A DNA stretch of 64,000 nt from Lawsonibacter hominis (lineage in GTDB: Bacteria; Bacillota; Clostridia; Oscillospirales; Oscillospiraceae), in the NCBI RefSeq assembly GCF_014287895.1, contig NZ_JACOPP010000003.1:171563-235562 (forward strand), read 5' to 3'. This document shows positions 1-8,702 of the stretch, in pieces. Made by a program: the position numbers and the translations under genes. How positions within the stretch are numbered: position 1 is the stretch's first letter; each line of letters begins with the position of its first letter. The notes beneath the pieces were generated by a model that worked only from the letters and a program-made list of their open reading frames with translations, searched no databases and was not told where the DNA came from.

Positions 1-93
1 GTCGCCGGCCTCCGCAGGCAGCTTCTCGATGAAAAGGGTGTCGCCCTCCGCCACCTTGTACTGCTTGCCGCCGGTCTCAATGATCGCATGCAT
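1..93 (-). CDS. rplU: 50S ribosomal protein L21, N-terminal part
   Basis: The reverse strand starts at 93 with ATG and reads MHAIIETGGKQYKVAEGD, the conserved opening of bacterial L21, a structural protein of the large ribosomal subunit. A GGAG ribosome binding site lies ten bases before the start. Only the first 31 codons are inside the window; the gene runs off the left edge. The gene is divergent from rlmA. The usual partners (a cysteine protease-like Prp and L27) would lie outside the window. Identification is from sequence recall and is firm. Confidence 0.93.
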   Translation of the reverse strand, partial: MHAIIETGGKQYKVAEGDTLFIEKLPAEAGD

Positions 94-197
94 GTAGTTT
101 CAACTCCTTCATTACGGGCTCGCTGTCGGGGGTGGAACGAAGCGCGGCAGTGACGCGGCGCTTTTTCACTTGCTGACCCATTCAAAGCGGCTTTGAT

Positions 198-226
198 AGT
201 ATATCAGCCCAAACGGAGAAAGTCAA
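198..226 (-). promoter_or_regulatory. Sigma-A promoter of rplU
   Basis: On the reverse strand TTGACT, 17 bases, TATACT. The predicted transcript starts near 190 and has a leader of about 97 bases before rplU, long enough for the autoregulatory leader known for L21 operons, although I could not assign that fold. Confidence 0.8.
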
Positions 227-248
227 GTGCGATTTCCCGGAAGATCCG

Positions 249-257
249 TGTTATAAT
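249..257 (+). promoter_or_regulatory. Extended -10 promoter of rlmA
   Basis: TGTTATAAT is a perfect extended -10 element. No convincing -35 lies 17 bases upstream. It is about 120 bases before the rlmA start and points away from the rplU promoter. Confidence 0.6.
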
Positions 258-376
258 CGTGGGTATGGAAGGGAATTAAGAGCGGTCTCTTCCCGCGGTT
301 CTGCCGCGCAGATTTGAACCAGCGGCAAAGGCGCCGTTTCGGCGGCCCGGACGACGCTGCGGAAGGAGCGACGACC

Positions 377-1198
377 ATGAGCCTGTTCTGCTGCCCCATC
401 TGCCGCGCGCCCCTGGAGCGGGGGGAGCGGAGCTATACCTGCCCCAACGGCCACAGCTATGACCGGGCCAGGGAAGGATACGTCCACCTGCTGCCCGCCA
501 ACCAAAAGCACGCCAGAGATCCGGGGGACGACAAAGAGATGGCGGCCGCCCGCAGCCGCTTTTTATCGGCGGACTACTACGCGCCCCTGCGGAAGGCCCT
601 GTGTGCGCTGGCCCTGGAGCACGCCGGAGCGGGGGCGGCGGTGCTGGACGCGGGCTGCGGGGAGGGCTATTATACCGCAGGGCTGTTCGGCGCGCTGGCC
701 GTGGCGGGGCGGGAGAGCCGGCTGGCGGGCGTGGATCTGTCCAAGCCGTCGGTGCGTCTGGCGGCCAAACGCCTGCCCCATGGGGAATTTGCCGTGGCCT
801 CGGTCTACCGCCTGCCGGTGGGCCGGCGGCAGATCGACCTGCTGCTCAACTGCTTTTCCCCCCTGGCGCTGGACGAATTCCGCCGGGTGTTGAAGCCGGG
901 AGGCGTTTACCTGTACGTGGTGCCGGGGCCGGAGCATCTCTGGCAGCTCAAGCAGGTGCTCTATGAACGGCCCTATCCCAATCCGGAACAGGCGATCCCT
1001 TACGAGGGCTTTTCCTATGAGCGCATCGTACCGGTGGAGGCGGATCTGGCGGTGGAGGGGGCGGCGCTGCAGGATCTGTTCCGGATGACGCCGTACTATT
1101 GGAAAACGCCCAGAGCGGGCGCGCAGCGCCTGGCGGCGCTGGACGGGCTGAAGATGCGCGCTTCGTTCCGCATTCATGTGTTTCGGCGGGAAGGATAG
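377..1198 (+). CDS. rlmA: 23S rRNA (guanine-N1)-methyltransferase, RlmA family
   Basis: Predicted 273-residue SAM-dependent methyltransferase acting on a guanine in helix 35 of 23S rRNA (G745 or G748 in characterised homologues). The N-terminal zinc ribbon has Cys6, Cys9, Cys22 and His26, followed by the hallmark segment EGYVHLLPANQKHARDPGDD. The SAM-binding loop is VLDAGCGEGYYT near residue 94. I chose ATG 377, preceded by GGAAGGAG; the frame stays open upstream to 314 but lacks a ribosome site and family similarity there. Whether it is the RlmA-I or RlmA-II type, the latter related to macrolide-resistance enzymes such as TlrB, cannot be told by eye. Confidence 0.88.
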   Translation: MSLFCCPICRAPLERGERSYTCPNGHSYDRAREGYVHLLPANQKHARDPGDDKEMAAARSRFLSADYYAPLRKALCALALEHAGAGAAVLDAGCGEGYYTAGLFGALAVAGRESRLAGVDLSKPSVRLAAKRLPHGEFAVASVYRLPVGRRQIDLLLNCFSPLALDEFRRVLKPGGVYLYVVPGPEHLWQLKQVLYERPYPNPEQAIPYEGFSYERIVPVEADLAVEGAALQDLFRMTPYYWKTPRAGAQRLAALDGLKMRASFRIHVFRREG

Positions 1199-1274
1199 GC
1201 ATCCGGGCGGCGTCCGTCACAGCCCCGCTTCCGGGGATACAAAATTTGATCAGTATACCAGATCAGCCTGCTGT

Positions 1275-1303
1275 TTGCAAATAGAGAAGCAGTATGATAT
1301 AAT
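1275..1303 (+). promoter_or_regulatory. Promoter of the DEAD-box helicase gene
   Basis: TTGCAA, 17 bases, TATAAT with an upstream TGA that makes an extended -10. It leaves a leader of roughly 170 bases (1310-1483), GC-rich and able to form several hairpins. Long structured leaders are common on cold-shock helicase genes, but no named motif was recognised. The interval 1199-1274 holds nothing else. Confidence 0.8.
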
Positions 1304-1483
1304 CAATCGGTTCCGGAGGCGCGGAGTGCTTCCGCAGCCTTCCCACCTGGGGGCGCGCCGGCGCTTCCGTTGATTTGAGGTCGCGTCCCCCGGACGGGGC
1401 GGGCGTTTGGGTACGAAAGAGCGTTTCGATGCCTGTGGGGACCTTGAATCAGGCAATTTGAAACAGAAGGGAATTTTGTACCA

Positions 1484-2671
1484 ATGGAGATCAACGGCGA
1501 GCAAGTCAACGAGATCGTCAATTACGCGCAGCTGGACCTTTCCCCGGAGATCATGAAGGCAATCGACAAGAAGGGCTATGTCCAGGCCACTCCTGTGCAG
1601 GCGGGCGCGATCCCCTATTTTATGGATTGGAAGGACGTGATTGCCAAGGCCCCCACGGGCACTGGCAAGACCTTTGCATTCGGTATCCCCATGGTGGAGC
1701 ACGTCGACCCCGCCGGTGAGGATGTGCAGGCCCTGGTGCTGGCCCCGACCCGGGAGCTGGCCGTGCAGATCCAGGAGGAACTGCGGGACCTGTGTGAATT
1801 TAAGGAAGGGGTGCGCACGGTCTGCCTGTACGGCGGCGCGCCCATCGACAAACAGATCACTACGCTGAAAAAGCGGCCCCAGATCGTGGTGGCAACCCCG
1901 GGACGCCTGATGGACCATATGAAACGGCGCACGGTGAAGCTGGACAAGGTGCAGACCGTGGTGCTGGACGAGGCGGACCGGATGCTGGATATGGGCTTTG
2001 TCCGGGATGTGACCCGCATCCTGGACCAGATCAAGCATCGCCGCAACCTGGGGATGTTTTCCGCCACCATCTCCCGGGAGGTCATGGATATCTCCTGGGT
2101 GTACCAGCGCGACCCTGTAGAGATCACCGTGCGTCCCGTGGAGGACTCCAAGCCGGATATCCAGCAGTACCGCATCGACCTGGACGGCCGGGAACAGAAG
2201 GTGGATACACTGGCCGCACTCATTACCCACGGCGGGTATGAACGGGCCATCGCCTTCTGCAACACCAAAAATATGACCGACCGGCTGGCGGGGCTGCTGC
2301 AAATGCGGGGGATTTCCTGCCAGGCGATTCATGGGGATATCCAGCAGCGCATCCGGGAGAAGACGCTGGAGCAGTTCAAAAAGGGTGAAATGAAGGTGCT
2401 GGTGGCCACCGACGTAGCGGCCCGGGGCCTGGATATCGACGATGTGGACGCGGTGTTTAACTACGACGTGCCCGATGAACTGGAGAATTACACGCACCGC
2501 ATCGGCCGCACCGGCCGGGCCAAAAAACACGGCGTGGCCTATACCTTTGTAGCCACCATTACCGAGGGCATCCGTATGGACGATATCGTACGCAATACCC
2601 GCGCGGAAGTGCAGCGGCTGAAGTACGACAAGGACGGCTGCCTGATGCTGGTGGAAGAGAACGGCAGATGA
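1484..2671 (+). CDS. DEAD-box ATP-dependent RNA helicase
   Basis: A 395-residue core RNA helicase with all motifs in order: Q motif (GYVQATPVQ), Walker A APTGTGKT, PTRELA, TPGR, DEAD (VLDEADRMLDMGF), SAT, and the second RecA lobe with ATDVAARGLDI and HRIGRTGRA. It probably remodels structured RNA during ribosome assembly or mRNA decay. It ends almost directly after the second lobe, so it lacks the C-terminal RNA-binding extensions of DeaD/CshA-type proteins; assignment to a named helicase would be a guess. It stands alone behind its own promoter and long leader. Confidence 0.93.
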   Translation: MEINGEQVNEIVNYAQLDLSPEIMKAIDKKGYVQATPVQAGAIPYFMDWKDVIAKAPTGTGKTFAFGIPMVEHVDPAGEDVQALVLAPTRELAVQIQEELRDLCEFKEGVRTVCLYGGAPIDKQITTLKKRPQIVVATPGRLMDHMKRRTVKLDKVQTVVLDEADRMLDMGFVRDVTRILDQIKHRRNLGMFSATISREVMDISWVYQRDPVEITVRPVEDSKPDIQQYRIDLDGREQKVDTLAALITHGGYERAIAFCNTKNMTDRLAGLLQMRGISCQAIHGDIQQRIREKTLEQFKKGEMKVLVATDVAARGLDIDDVDAVFNYDVPDELENYTHRIGRTGRAKKHGVAYTFVATITEGIRMDDIVRNTRAEVQRLKYDKDGCLMLVEENGR

Positions 2672-2700
2672 TTTAACCCAATTTATTGGAGCGGGACGTC

Positions 2701-3615
2701 ATGACACAAACACAGATGGAATATTTTGAGAAAGTATACGAACTAAAGAACATTGCTAAGGCAGCTGAGGCCTTATTTGTCTCTCGGCCCGTAGTATCCC
2801 GTGCCATTCTGGGAATTGAGCATGAATTTGGTTGCAGGTTGTTTACCCGTTCCAAAACCGGAGTTGAGGTAACGGAGTCGGGTGAACTGATTCATGATAT
2901 GCTTAAAAACATGACTAATCTCTACCAAGGGACGCGTCAGCACATTGTCCAATGTGGGGCTCTTTCAGATCAACGGCCAGAGATTCGCATTGGCATTTCA
3001 CGTACCAACATCAATCGGCTGTATACATTGCTCTGTCTTCCGTTCATCAAGGCCCACCCTGATATCAATTTAAAGGTGTTGGAGTACCCCACAACACAAG
3101 TATGCGATGCCTTTCGGCGCAATGAGATTGACTTTGCATTTTCTCCAAAGCAGCCGTATGGTTTCTCTTCCCTAGAATCACTGGATGTCTTTCACGACAA
3201 GATGTCCCTGTGCGTCAGCAAAACATTCCCTCTGGCCCAGAAGGATAGCGCCGACACTCAAGATCTGTCCGACTTGCCGCTGGCTTTGTTGGGGGTACCA
3301 GTAGCCGGGTTTGAACGTGTTTTAAAGACACGCTCAATCTATATCGACCGTCTAAATGTCGTCTTGAAGACCTCCAGTGCCTCCTTGCTGCAGCAACTGA
3401 CGGAAAGTGGTCAGGTGTGCTCTATTCTGCCCGAACATATGGTGGAGCACTGGGATCATGTAAAAGCGCTTCCACTATCGTTTTATCCGCCCATTACCCA
3501 CAATATGTACTGGAATATTAGCCTGTCACATAATTCAGCCGCATCGGAATTCATTCGTTATGCCACAAAGATCATGTCTGACCGCCCGACCGGACGCGAC
3601 AGTAGAAGACATTGA
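2701..3615 (+). CDS. LysR-family transcriptional regulator
   Basis: A 304-residue LTTR. Residues 1-60 form the winged helix-turn-helix (MTQTQMEYFEKVYELKNIAK, then AAEALFVSRPVVSRAI), the rest the periplasmic-binding-protein-like effector domain. ATG 2701 is chosen because GGAG sits nine bases upstream; a TTG at 2686 would overlap that site. The gene has lower G+C and different codon use from the helicase before it, which suggests transfer together with the following genes. It lies in the same orientation just before the carrier/oxidoreductase/PrpD block and is its likely regulator, responding to a pathway metabolite; this role is inferred from position only. Confidence 0.9.
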   Translation: MTQTQMEYFEKVYELKNIAKAAEALFVSRPVVSRAILGIEHEFGCRLFTRSKTGVEVTESGELIHDMLKNMTNLYQGTRQHIVQCGALSDQRPEIRIGISRTNINRLYTLLCLPFIKAHPDINLKVLEYPTTQVCDAFRRNEIDFAFSPKQPYGFSSLESLDVFHDKMSLCVSKTFPLAQKDSADTQDLSDLPLALLGVPVAGFERVLKTRSIYIDRLNVVLKTSSASLLQQLTESGQVCSILPEHMVEHWDHVKALPLSFYPPITHNMYWNISLSHNSAASEFIRYATKIMSDRPTGRDSRRH

Positions 3616-3656
3616 AGACTTTTCGGATGTTATATGTGGTATCTGTTCCACTTCAC

Positions 3657-3704
3657 CGAAACGCTGAAAGCGGTTCCTATCTAGGCGCCGCTTTCAGCGT
3701 TTCG
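3657..3704 (+). terminator. Strong hairpin after the LysR gene
   Basis: A perfect 17-bp stem (3657-3673 with 3688-3704, arms CGAAACGCTGAAAGCGG) around a 14-base loop. The tail is only mildly T-rich. It separates the regulator from the catabolic operon. Confidence 0.65.
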
Positions 3705-3786
3705 CTGTATTTATTTGCACTTCTATCCGTAGCACAAGAGGTACGAATCGGTAAAGAAAGGTGCTTTTTAATAGCCGCCCCCCCCT

Positions 3787-3792
3787 TATAAT
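3787..3792 (+). promoter_or_regulatory. Candidate -10 box for the carboxylate/oxidoreductase operon
   Basis: A perfect TATAAT just after a run of eight C residues. The -35 is weak (TTTTTA at 3765-3770), as is usual for activator-dependent LysR targets. A GGGAGGAGG stretch at 3837-3845 looks like a ribosome site but no usable start codon follows it in a long frame. Confidence 0.5.
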
Positions 3793-3935
3793 ATATTCAA
3801 ACAGCGCGAATTCCAGCTGGAGAGTTATTTTAAGAGAGGGAGGAGGCATTCACATATCAGAGTAACACCACACCCCGCAGTCATAGTTCTTTGTACACAA
3901 AAATTGCTAGGCGAGCAGAAAGGTATGGTTGTAAT

Positions 3936-5423
3936 ATGGGACAAGCAATTAGCGCACCCAAGAAATCTTCTGATAAGCTCTACTATGTATGGGTCGTAAT
4001 TGGTCTATTCTTTATCTTCATTTTCGGTCGTGTGGTTCCTCCGTTCGCGGGTATTGATTCTGTAGGCGTCAGCATCATCGGCATCTTTATCGGTACCCTG
4101 CTGATGGTTTCCTTCGGCAACATGTCCTTCTGGCCCTTATTGGTCGCTTTTATTGCTATGATTGACTGTGGTTTCTCCACGTCCGGTGATTTGCTTACCA
4201 GCTGGTTCGGCAATACAACCATTCAAATGCTGATTTGGCTGCTTGCCGTTACCGGAGCCGTTGCTGATTCCGGTGCAGTTCAGGTACTGGTCTACAAACT
4301 ACTCTCTCTAAAAATCATCAAAGGTCGACCCAAGACATTCCTGTTTATTCTATTCATCGGCTTCATGTTCTGTGCCCTGCTGCTGCAGGCTTCCACCGCT
4401 CTGGTCATCCTGTACCTTACCATTGTAGACGGAATCTGTAAAGCCTGCGACATCGAAGATGATAATGAATTGCGGCGCACGATGCAGCTGGGTGTCTACA
4501 ACTCCGTGATGGGCATTTACATCCTCCCCTTCAAAATCGTCGGTGCTCTGGCTTTGGCCGAGGCTGCTCTGGAACCTGCCGGTTTGGCCTTTGACACCGG
4601 TGCCTATATCATCACCGCTGGTATCATCATCGTTGCTATTATGCTGATTTACTGGGCTATTGTTTGCTTTGTCTGGAAGCCTGATATGACCAAGCTGAAG
4701 AATTTCAACTTCGAGGACATGAACCTTAAGCCCGAGCAGAAGAAGCTGAACCGTCGTCAAATTATCATGCTGGTTCTGCTGCTCGTCGGTGTTGTTTATC
4801 TGTTTGCCAGCACCTTCGCACCCGCCGGCGGCACTATCCGAGCCTTTACCGGAAAATACGGCAGCGTGTGGATCTGGGTCGGCCTCCTGGCCGTCATGTG
4901 CATAATCCGCATTGATGGCAAGCCCATGATTAACGGTGCCAAGGTCATGTCTGATAAGGTCCTGTGGGGGATTATTGCTATGGCCGGTTGCTTTTCCATC
5001 CTGGGCAACTGTATCGCTTCCGACACTCACGGCATTAAGACCGCAATTGCCAACCTCATTAACAACACCATCGGCACCCCCAGCGTCTTCGTTCTGGTCC
5101 TGTTCTCCGTGGTGCTGACTACCGTGGTCACCAACTTGACCAGCGGCTTTGCCGCCTCCTACCCCTTGCTGGCGATCTGCCTCCCCATCGCTGCCACCAT
5201 GCAGGCTAACGGAGTGATCAGCAGTGCCACTCCTCTGGCCACCGTCATCATCGCAAGTTCCTTCTTCGCTTACATGACCCCCGGAGCCATTATCTATGCC
5301 CCCATCTTGCTGGAGAAGCCCGGCATGACCAAGAAGTTTATTTGGACTAAGGGCTTGCTCGTTGTTGGCATCTTTATTGTTCTGGCAACTGCAGTCGGTA
5401 CCATCTGCAGCTATATTCTGTAA
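3936..5423 (+). CDS. SLC13/DASS-type anion (carboxylate) transporter
   Basis: A 495-residue polytopic membrane protein with about 11-13 hydrophobic helices. The layout (hydrophobic N-terminal bundle, re-entrant segments near TTIQMLIWLL and near ATVIIASSFFAYMTPGA) fits the ion-transporter superfamily that takes up di- and tricarboxylates or sulfate, usually with sodium. I take ATG 3936 (MGQAISAPKK); the frame is open back to a TTG at 3891. The oxidoreductase gene follows 29 bases after the stop. Its substrate is probably the organic acid processed by the downstream enzymes, which is inference. Confidence 0.78.
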   Translation: MGQAISAPKKSSDKLYYVWVVIGLFFIFIFGRVVPPFAGIDSVGVSIIGIFIGTLLMVSFGNMSFWPLLVAFIAMIDCGFSTSGDLLTSWFGNTTIQMLIWLLAVTGAVADSGAVQVLVYKLLSLKIIKGRPKTFLFILFIGFMFCALLLQASTALVILYLTIVDGICKACDIEDDNELRRTMQLGVYNSVMGIYILPFKIVGALALAEAALEPAGLAFDTGAYIITAGIIIVAIMLIYWAIVCFVWKPDMTKLKNFNFEDMNLKPEQKKLNRRQIIMLVLLLVGVVYLFASTFAPAGGTIRAFTGKYGSVWIWVGLLAVMCIIRIDGKPMINGAKVMSDKVLWGIIAMAGCFSILGNCIASDTHGIKTAIANLINNTIGTPSVFVLVLFSVVLTTVVTNLTSGFAASYPLLAICLPIAATMQANGVISSATPLATVIIASSFFAYMTPGAIIYAPILLEKPGMTKKFIWTKGLLVVGIFIVLATAVGTICSYIL

Positions 5424-5452
5424 TCTAACCCCATCATCAAAGGAGCACAACT

Positions 5453-6942
5453 ATGAAAGACACCTATGTCGAACCTTCCAGTACGTTGGAAATATACGAA
5501 GAGTGTGACATATTGGTGGTGGGCAGTGGTGCTGCAGGGCACTCCGCCGCCATCGCCGCCGCCCGCGCCGGCTGTAAAGACATCGTACTGATGGAACGTT
5601 ATGGATACTCTGGCGGCGATGTCACCGGGGGTTATGTCATCATGGTACCCAACCTGTCCTGGTACGATAAGCAGTTTGTGCGCGGGCTTCAGGAGGAGTG
5701 GTTTACCCGTCTGGAGCCCATTCCTCAGGCCGTCCGCGGGCCCAAAGGTAACCAGCTGGCAGCACCGACCCTGTGCTGATTGACGCATGGAAAGCCGTCC
5801 ACGACTGCGTGAGCCGCAGTGGTCACGAGGGTGCCAAGCCCAGCTGCCTGGTGCGCGCCGTCTACTACGAGCCCAACCAGCTGAAGATCGAGATGGACAA
5901 GATGCTTCTGGAGCATCAGGATTCCATTCGCGTCATGTATCACAGCTGGGGCTGCAAGCCCATCCTGGAGGACGGTGCCGTCAAGGGCGTCATCTTCGAG
6001 AGCAAGGAGGGGCGCAAGGTAGTTATGGCCAAGGTGGTCGTTGACGCCACCGGTGACGGTGATTTGTTCAGTCAGACCGGCGCGCCCTACAAGAGTTTGG
6101 CCGATGGTGAGACCCGTTCCAGTACCACCGCTTTGGTCTGGCGCATCGCCGGCGTCGACTGGGAGGCATTTGAACAGTGGAAGCGCACCCGGCCCGAGGC
6201 ATTGGGGGCCCTGCGCGCCCAATTGAGTAAGGTGGCCGGTTTCCGCAGCTCTGCCCTGCCCACCAATCAAAACGATATGTGTTGGATCAACAACTGGCAC
6301 CCCAACATGGACTGCACCAAGATCGCCGACCAGACCAAGACTGAGATGGAGACTCGTGCCACTATGCGGGATGTGTTGGCTTATCTGAAGGAAGCCATCC
6401 CAATGGCCTTCCACAACGCCTATCTCTATGATATCGCCCCTCAGCTGGGTACCCGTTGCTCCCGCCGCCTGCAGGGCGAATACATCATGACCTCCGATGA
6501 TTTTGCCTTTGCCAAAAAACACGATGACGTCATTGCCTGGCACTCCACCATCTGTCAAATCAACGACTGCGGTCCTGTGGAGATTCCCTACCGGGCCATC
6601 CTGCCCCAGCGGGTGGATAACCTGCTCTGCCCCGGCCGCCATCTGTCCGCCGACGACGTGGCCATCGACTGGCTGAACCTGATCCCTCAGTGCGTAGGCA
6701 CCGGACAGGCCGCCGGCATTGCCGCCGCTGTGGCAGTCGCCGATGGTACCACTGTCCGCAGTGTGGATATCAAGAAGGTACAGGATATCCTGTGCGACCA
6801 GGATGTGCCCCTGCCCCGCAACGCCAAGACCGATCCTTCCTACACTGAATGCTGTGAGCAGCACGAATATGGCCTGTATACCGGACTGGCTCAAAAGGCC
6901 CGCGAGAGCGCCGGCGGTATGAAGGCCTACCGCCAGTGGTAA
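5453..6942 (+). pseudogene. FAD-dependent oxidoreductase, frameshifted copy
   Basis: The sequence encodes a close homologue of the intact gene at 7015-8547 but in two frames. The first frame (5453-5779) carries the FAD-binding GSGAAG loop and MERYGYSGGDVTG. The second (to 6942) holds the rest, including VVDATGDGD, LLCPGRHLSADD and CVGTGQAAGIAAA. Alignment with the intact paralogue places the shift between 5752 and 5779: protein one runs past GPKGN into an unrelated tail while the other frame picks up GSTDPVLIDAW. A one-base deletion explains it. No slippery heptamer is visible and a TAA at 5749-5751 blocks earlier slippage, so a programmed shift is unlikely; a sequencing error is possible. 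AAAGGAG precedes the start. Confidence 0.8.
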
Positions 6943-7014
6943 ACCTATCCCTATCCCACATCCTGTAACGACCGATCAGTCACCCGATCTTGCGAATGGA
7001 GGTACATAGAGACA

Positions 7015-8547
7015 ATGACAACCAAGACTTATACCGAGACCAATGCGGTCCCCTATTATGACGAATGTGACGTCCTTGTGGTCGGTAGCGGCTGTGCCGG
7101 TCACAGCGCCGCCATCGCCGCCGCCCGCGCCGGTTGTAAGAATATCATTTTGATGGAGCGTTACGGCTACTCCGGCGGAGACGTCACCGGAGCCTATGTG
7201 CTGATGGTACCCAAGCTGTCCTGGTACAATCAGACCTATGTCCGGGGTATCCAGCAGGAGTGGTTCGACCGTCTGAAGGTGATCCCGGGCGCGGTGCTGG
7301 GCCCCGAGCCCGAGGAAGTGGGCTCCAGTGATCCCGTGTTGGTCAACCTCTGGGGTTCCTACATGGGCGGTGTCACCCGCCCCAATACCACCGGCGTGGC
7401 CAACAACCGAAACAATGCCAACAGCATCAACGACATGGACAAGCGCGTGGTCAATGCCGTCTGTTATGATGCCGACGAGCTGAAAATCGAGATGGATGCC
7501 ATGTTGCTGGAACACAAGGACGCCATCCGGGTCCTGTACCACTGCTGGGGCACCAAGCCCATCATGGAGGACAATGAGATCAAAGGCGTGATTTTTGAGA
7601 GCAAGGAGGGCCGCCGGGCCATCTCTGCTAAGGTAGTCATTGACGCCACTGGCGACGGCGATATCTTCCGCCAGGCAGGGGCCCCCTTTGCCGGCCTTGC
7701 CGACACCAGAATGCGCTCCAGCGCCACATCGCTCGGCTGGCGTGTGGGCGGCGTCAACCACGAGGCATTCTATGAGTGGAAGAAGGCCAATCCTCAGGTG
7801 TTTGAGGCTATGCGCGCCATGATCACCAAACGCACCGGCTTTATGACTGGCCTGAACCCTGAGAGCCGCGACGGCGTCTACTGGGCTTCCAACTTCCACC
7901 GTAACCGCGACTGTGCCAACATCAAGGATATGACTTATACTGAGATCATCACCAGAAGCACCATCCGCGAAATCCTGGACATCTACAAAAAGTATTGCCC
8001 CATTGGGTTCAAAGACGCCTATCTGTACGATATTGCTCCCCAGCTGGGCTGCCGCTGCAGCTACCGTCTGGTGGGTGAGTATGTCATGTCCCCCAAGGAC
8101 TGGGCCTTTGCCGCCAAGCACGACGACGTCATTGCCTGGCACTCCACGGTCAGCAGCGTGAACGACGGTGCCCCTGTGGAGATCCCCTACCGCGCTATTC
8201 TGCCCCAAAAGGTAGATGGTATGCTGTGTCCGGGACGCCACATCTCTACGGATGACGTGGCCATCGATTGGGTCAACCTGATTCCCCAGTGCATCGGTAC
8301 AGGCCAGGCCGCCGGTATCGCCGCCGCTGTGGCGGTAGCCGACGGTACCACCGTACGCAGCGTGGATATCAAAAAGGTTCAGGATATTCTGGTACGGCAG
8401 GGCGTGCCCCTGCCCCGCCGCGGCGACGTGGATCCCGCCCTCACCCAAAACTGTGAGGAGCACGAGTACGGTATGTATACTGAGGTCTCTAAGAAGATGC
8501 GTGAGGAGATGTCTCTGGACAAGGATTTCATCGCCAATTTTCAATAA
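7015..8547 (+). CDS. FAD-dependent oxidoreductase (FAD_oxidored type)
   Basis: A 510-residue cytoplasmic flavoprotein. The Rossmann loop GSGCAG is at residues 24-29, followed by MERYGYSGGDVTG, a VVIDATGDGD motif in the second third, and the C-terminal FAD contact region GMLCPGRHIS...IGTGQAAGIAAA. These fit the FAD_oxidored (PF12831) class, which acts on unknown or diverse substrates. It is the tandem paralogue of the frameshifted gene upstream and is the only intact copy. GGAGG lies before ATG 7015. With an SLC13 carrier and PrpD-type hydrolyases it may reduce or oxidise a carbon-carbon bond next to carboxylates; this is inferred, not shown. Confidence 0.85.
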   Translation: MTTKTYTETNAVPYYDECDVLVVGSGCAGHSAAIAAARAGCKNIILMERYGYSGGDVTGAYVLMVPKLSWYNQTYVRGIQQEWFDRLKVIPGAVLGPEPEEVGSSDPVLVNLWGSYMGGVTRPNTTGVANNRNNANSINDMDKRVVNAVCYDADELKIEMDAMLLEHKDAIRVLYHCWGTKPIMEDNEIKGVIFESKEGRRAISAKVVIDATGDGDIFRQAGAPFAGLADTRMRSSATSLGWRVGGVNHEAFYEWKKANPQVFEAMRAMITKRTGFMTGLNPESRDGVYWASNFHRNRDCANIKDMTYTEIITRSTIREILDIYKKYCPIGFKDAYLYDIAPQLGCRCSYRLVGEYVMSPKDWAFAAKHDDVIAWHSTVSSVNDGAPVEIPYRAILPQKVDGMLCPGRHISTDDVAIDWVNLIPQCIGTGQAAGIAAAVAVADGTTVRSVDIKKVQDILVRQGVPLPRRGDVDPALTQNCEEHEYGMYTEVSKKMREEMSLDKDFIANFQ

Positions 8548-8638
8548 ATAATCGACAAAGATAATGTGAGTGATAATTCACTTTGGGCGTATTTGCTTTC
8601 AGCTTCTAATCATCAGTAACCTGTCGGATGCGGTCTGG

Positions 8639-8668
8639 CGGACTCCTCTACAGACACGGTGGAGTCCG
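8639..8668. other. Hairpin between oxidoreductase and PrpD genes
   Basis: CGGACTCC (8639-8646) pairs with GGAGTCCG (8661-8668) around 14 bases. There is no T tail, so it may stabilise or process the polycistronic mRNA rather than end it. The rest of the 155-base gap holds only the GGAGG ribosome site of the next gene. Confidence 0.45.
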
Positions 8669-8702
8669 TCGGCCGCTCTGATTATAGACGGAGGAACATT
8701 TT

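Noticed and set aside
5740..5780. Programmed -1 frameshift in the first FAD oxidoreductase gene
   Set aside because: The CCCAAAG stretch does not fit the slippery heptamer in the zero frame, and a TAA in the target frame lies just after it, so slippage there could not produce the fused protein.
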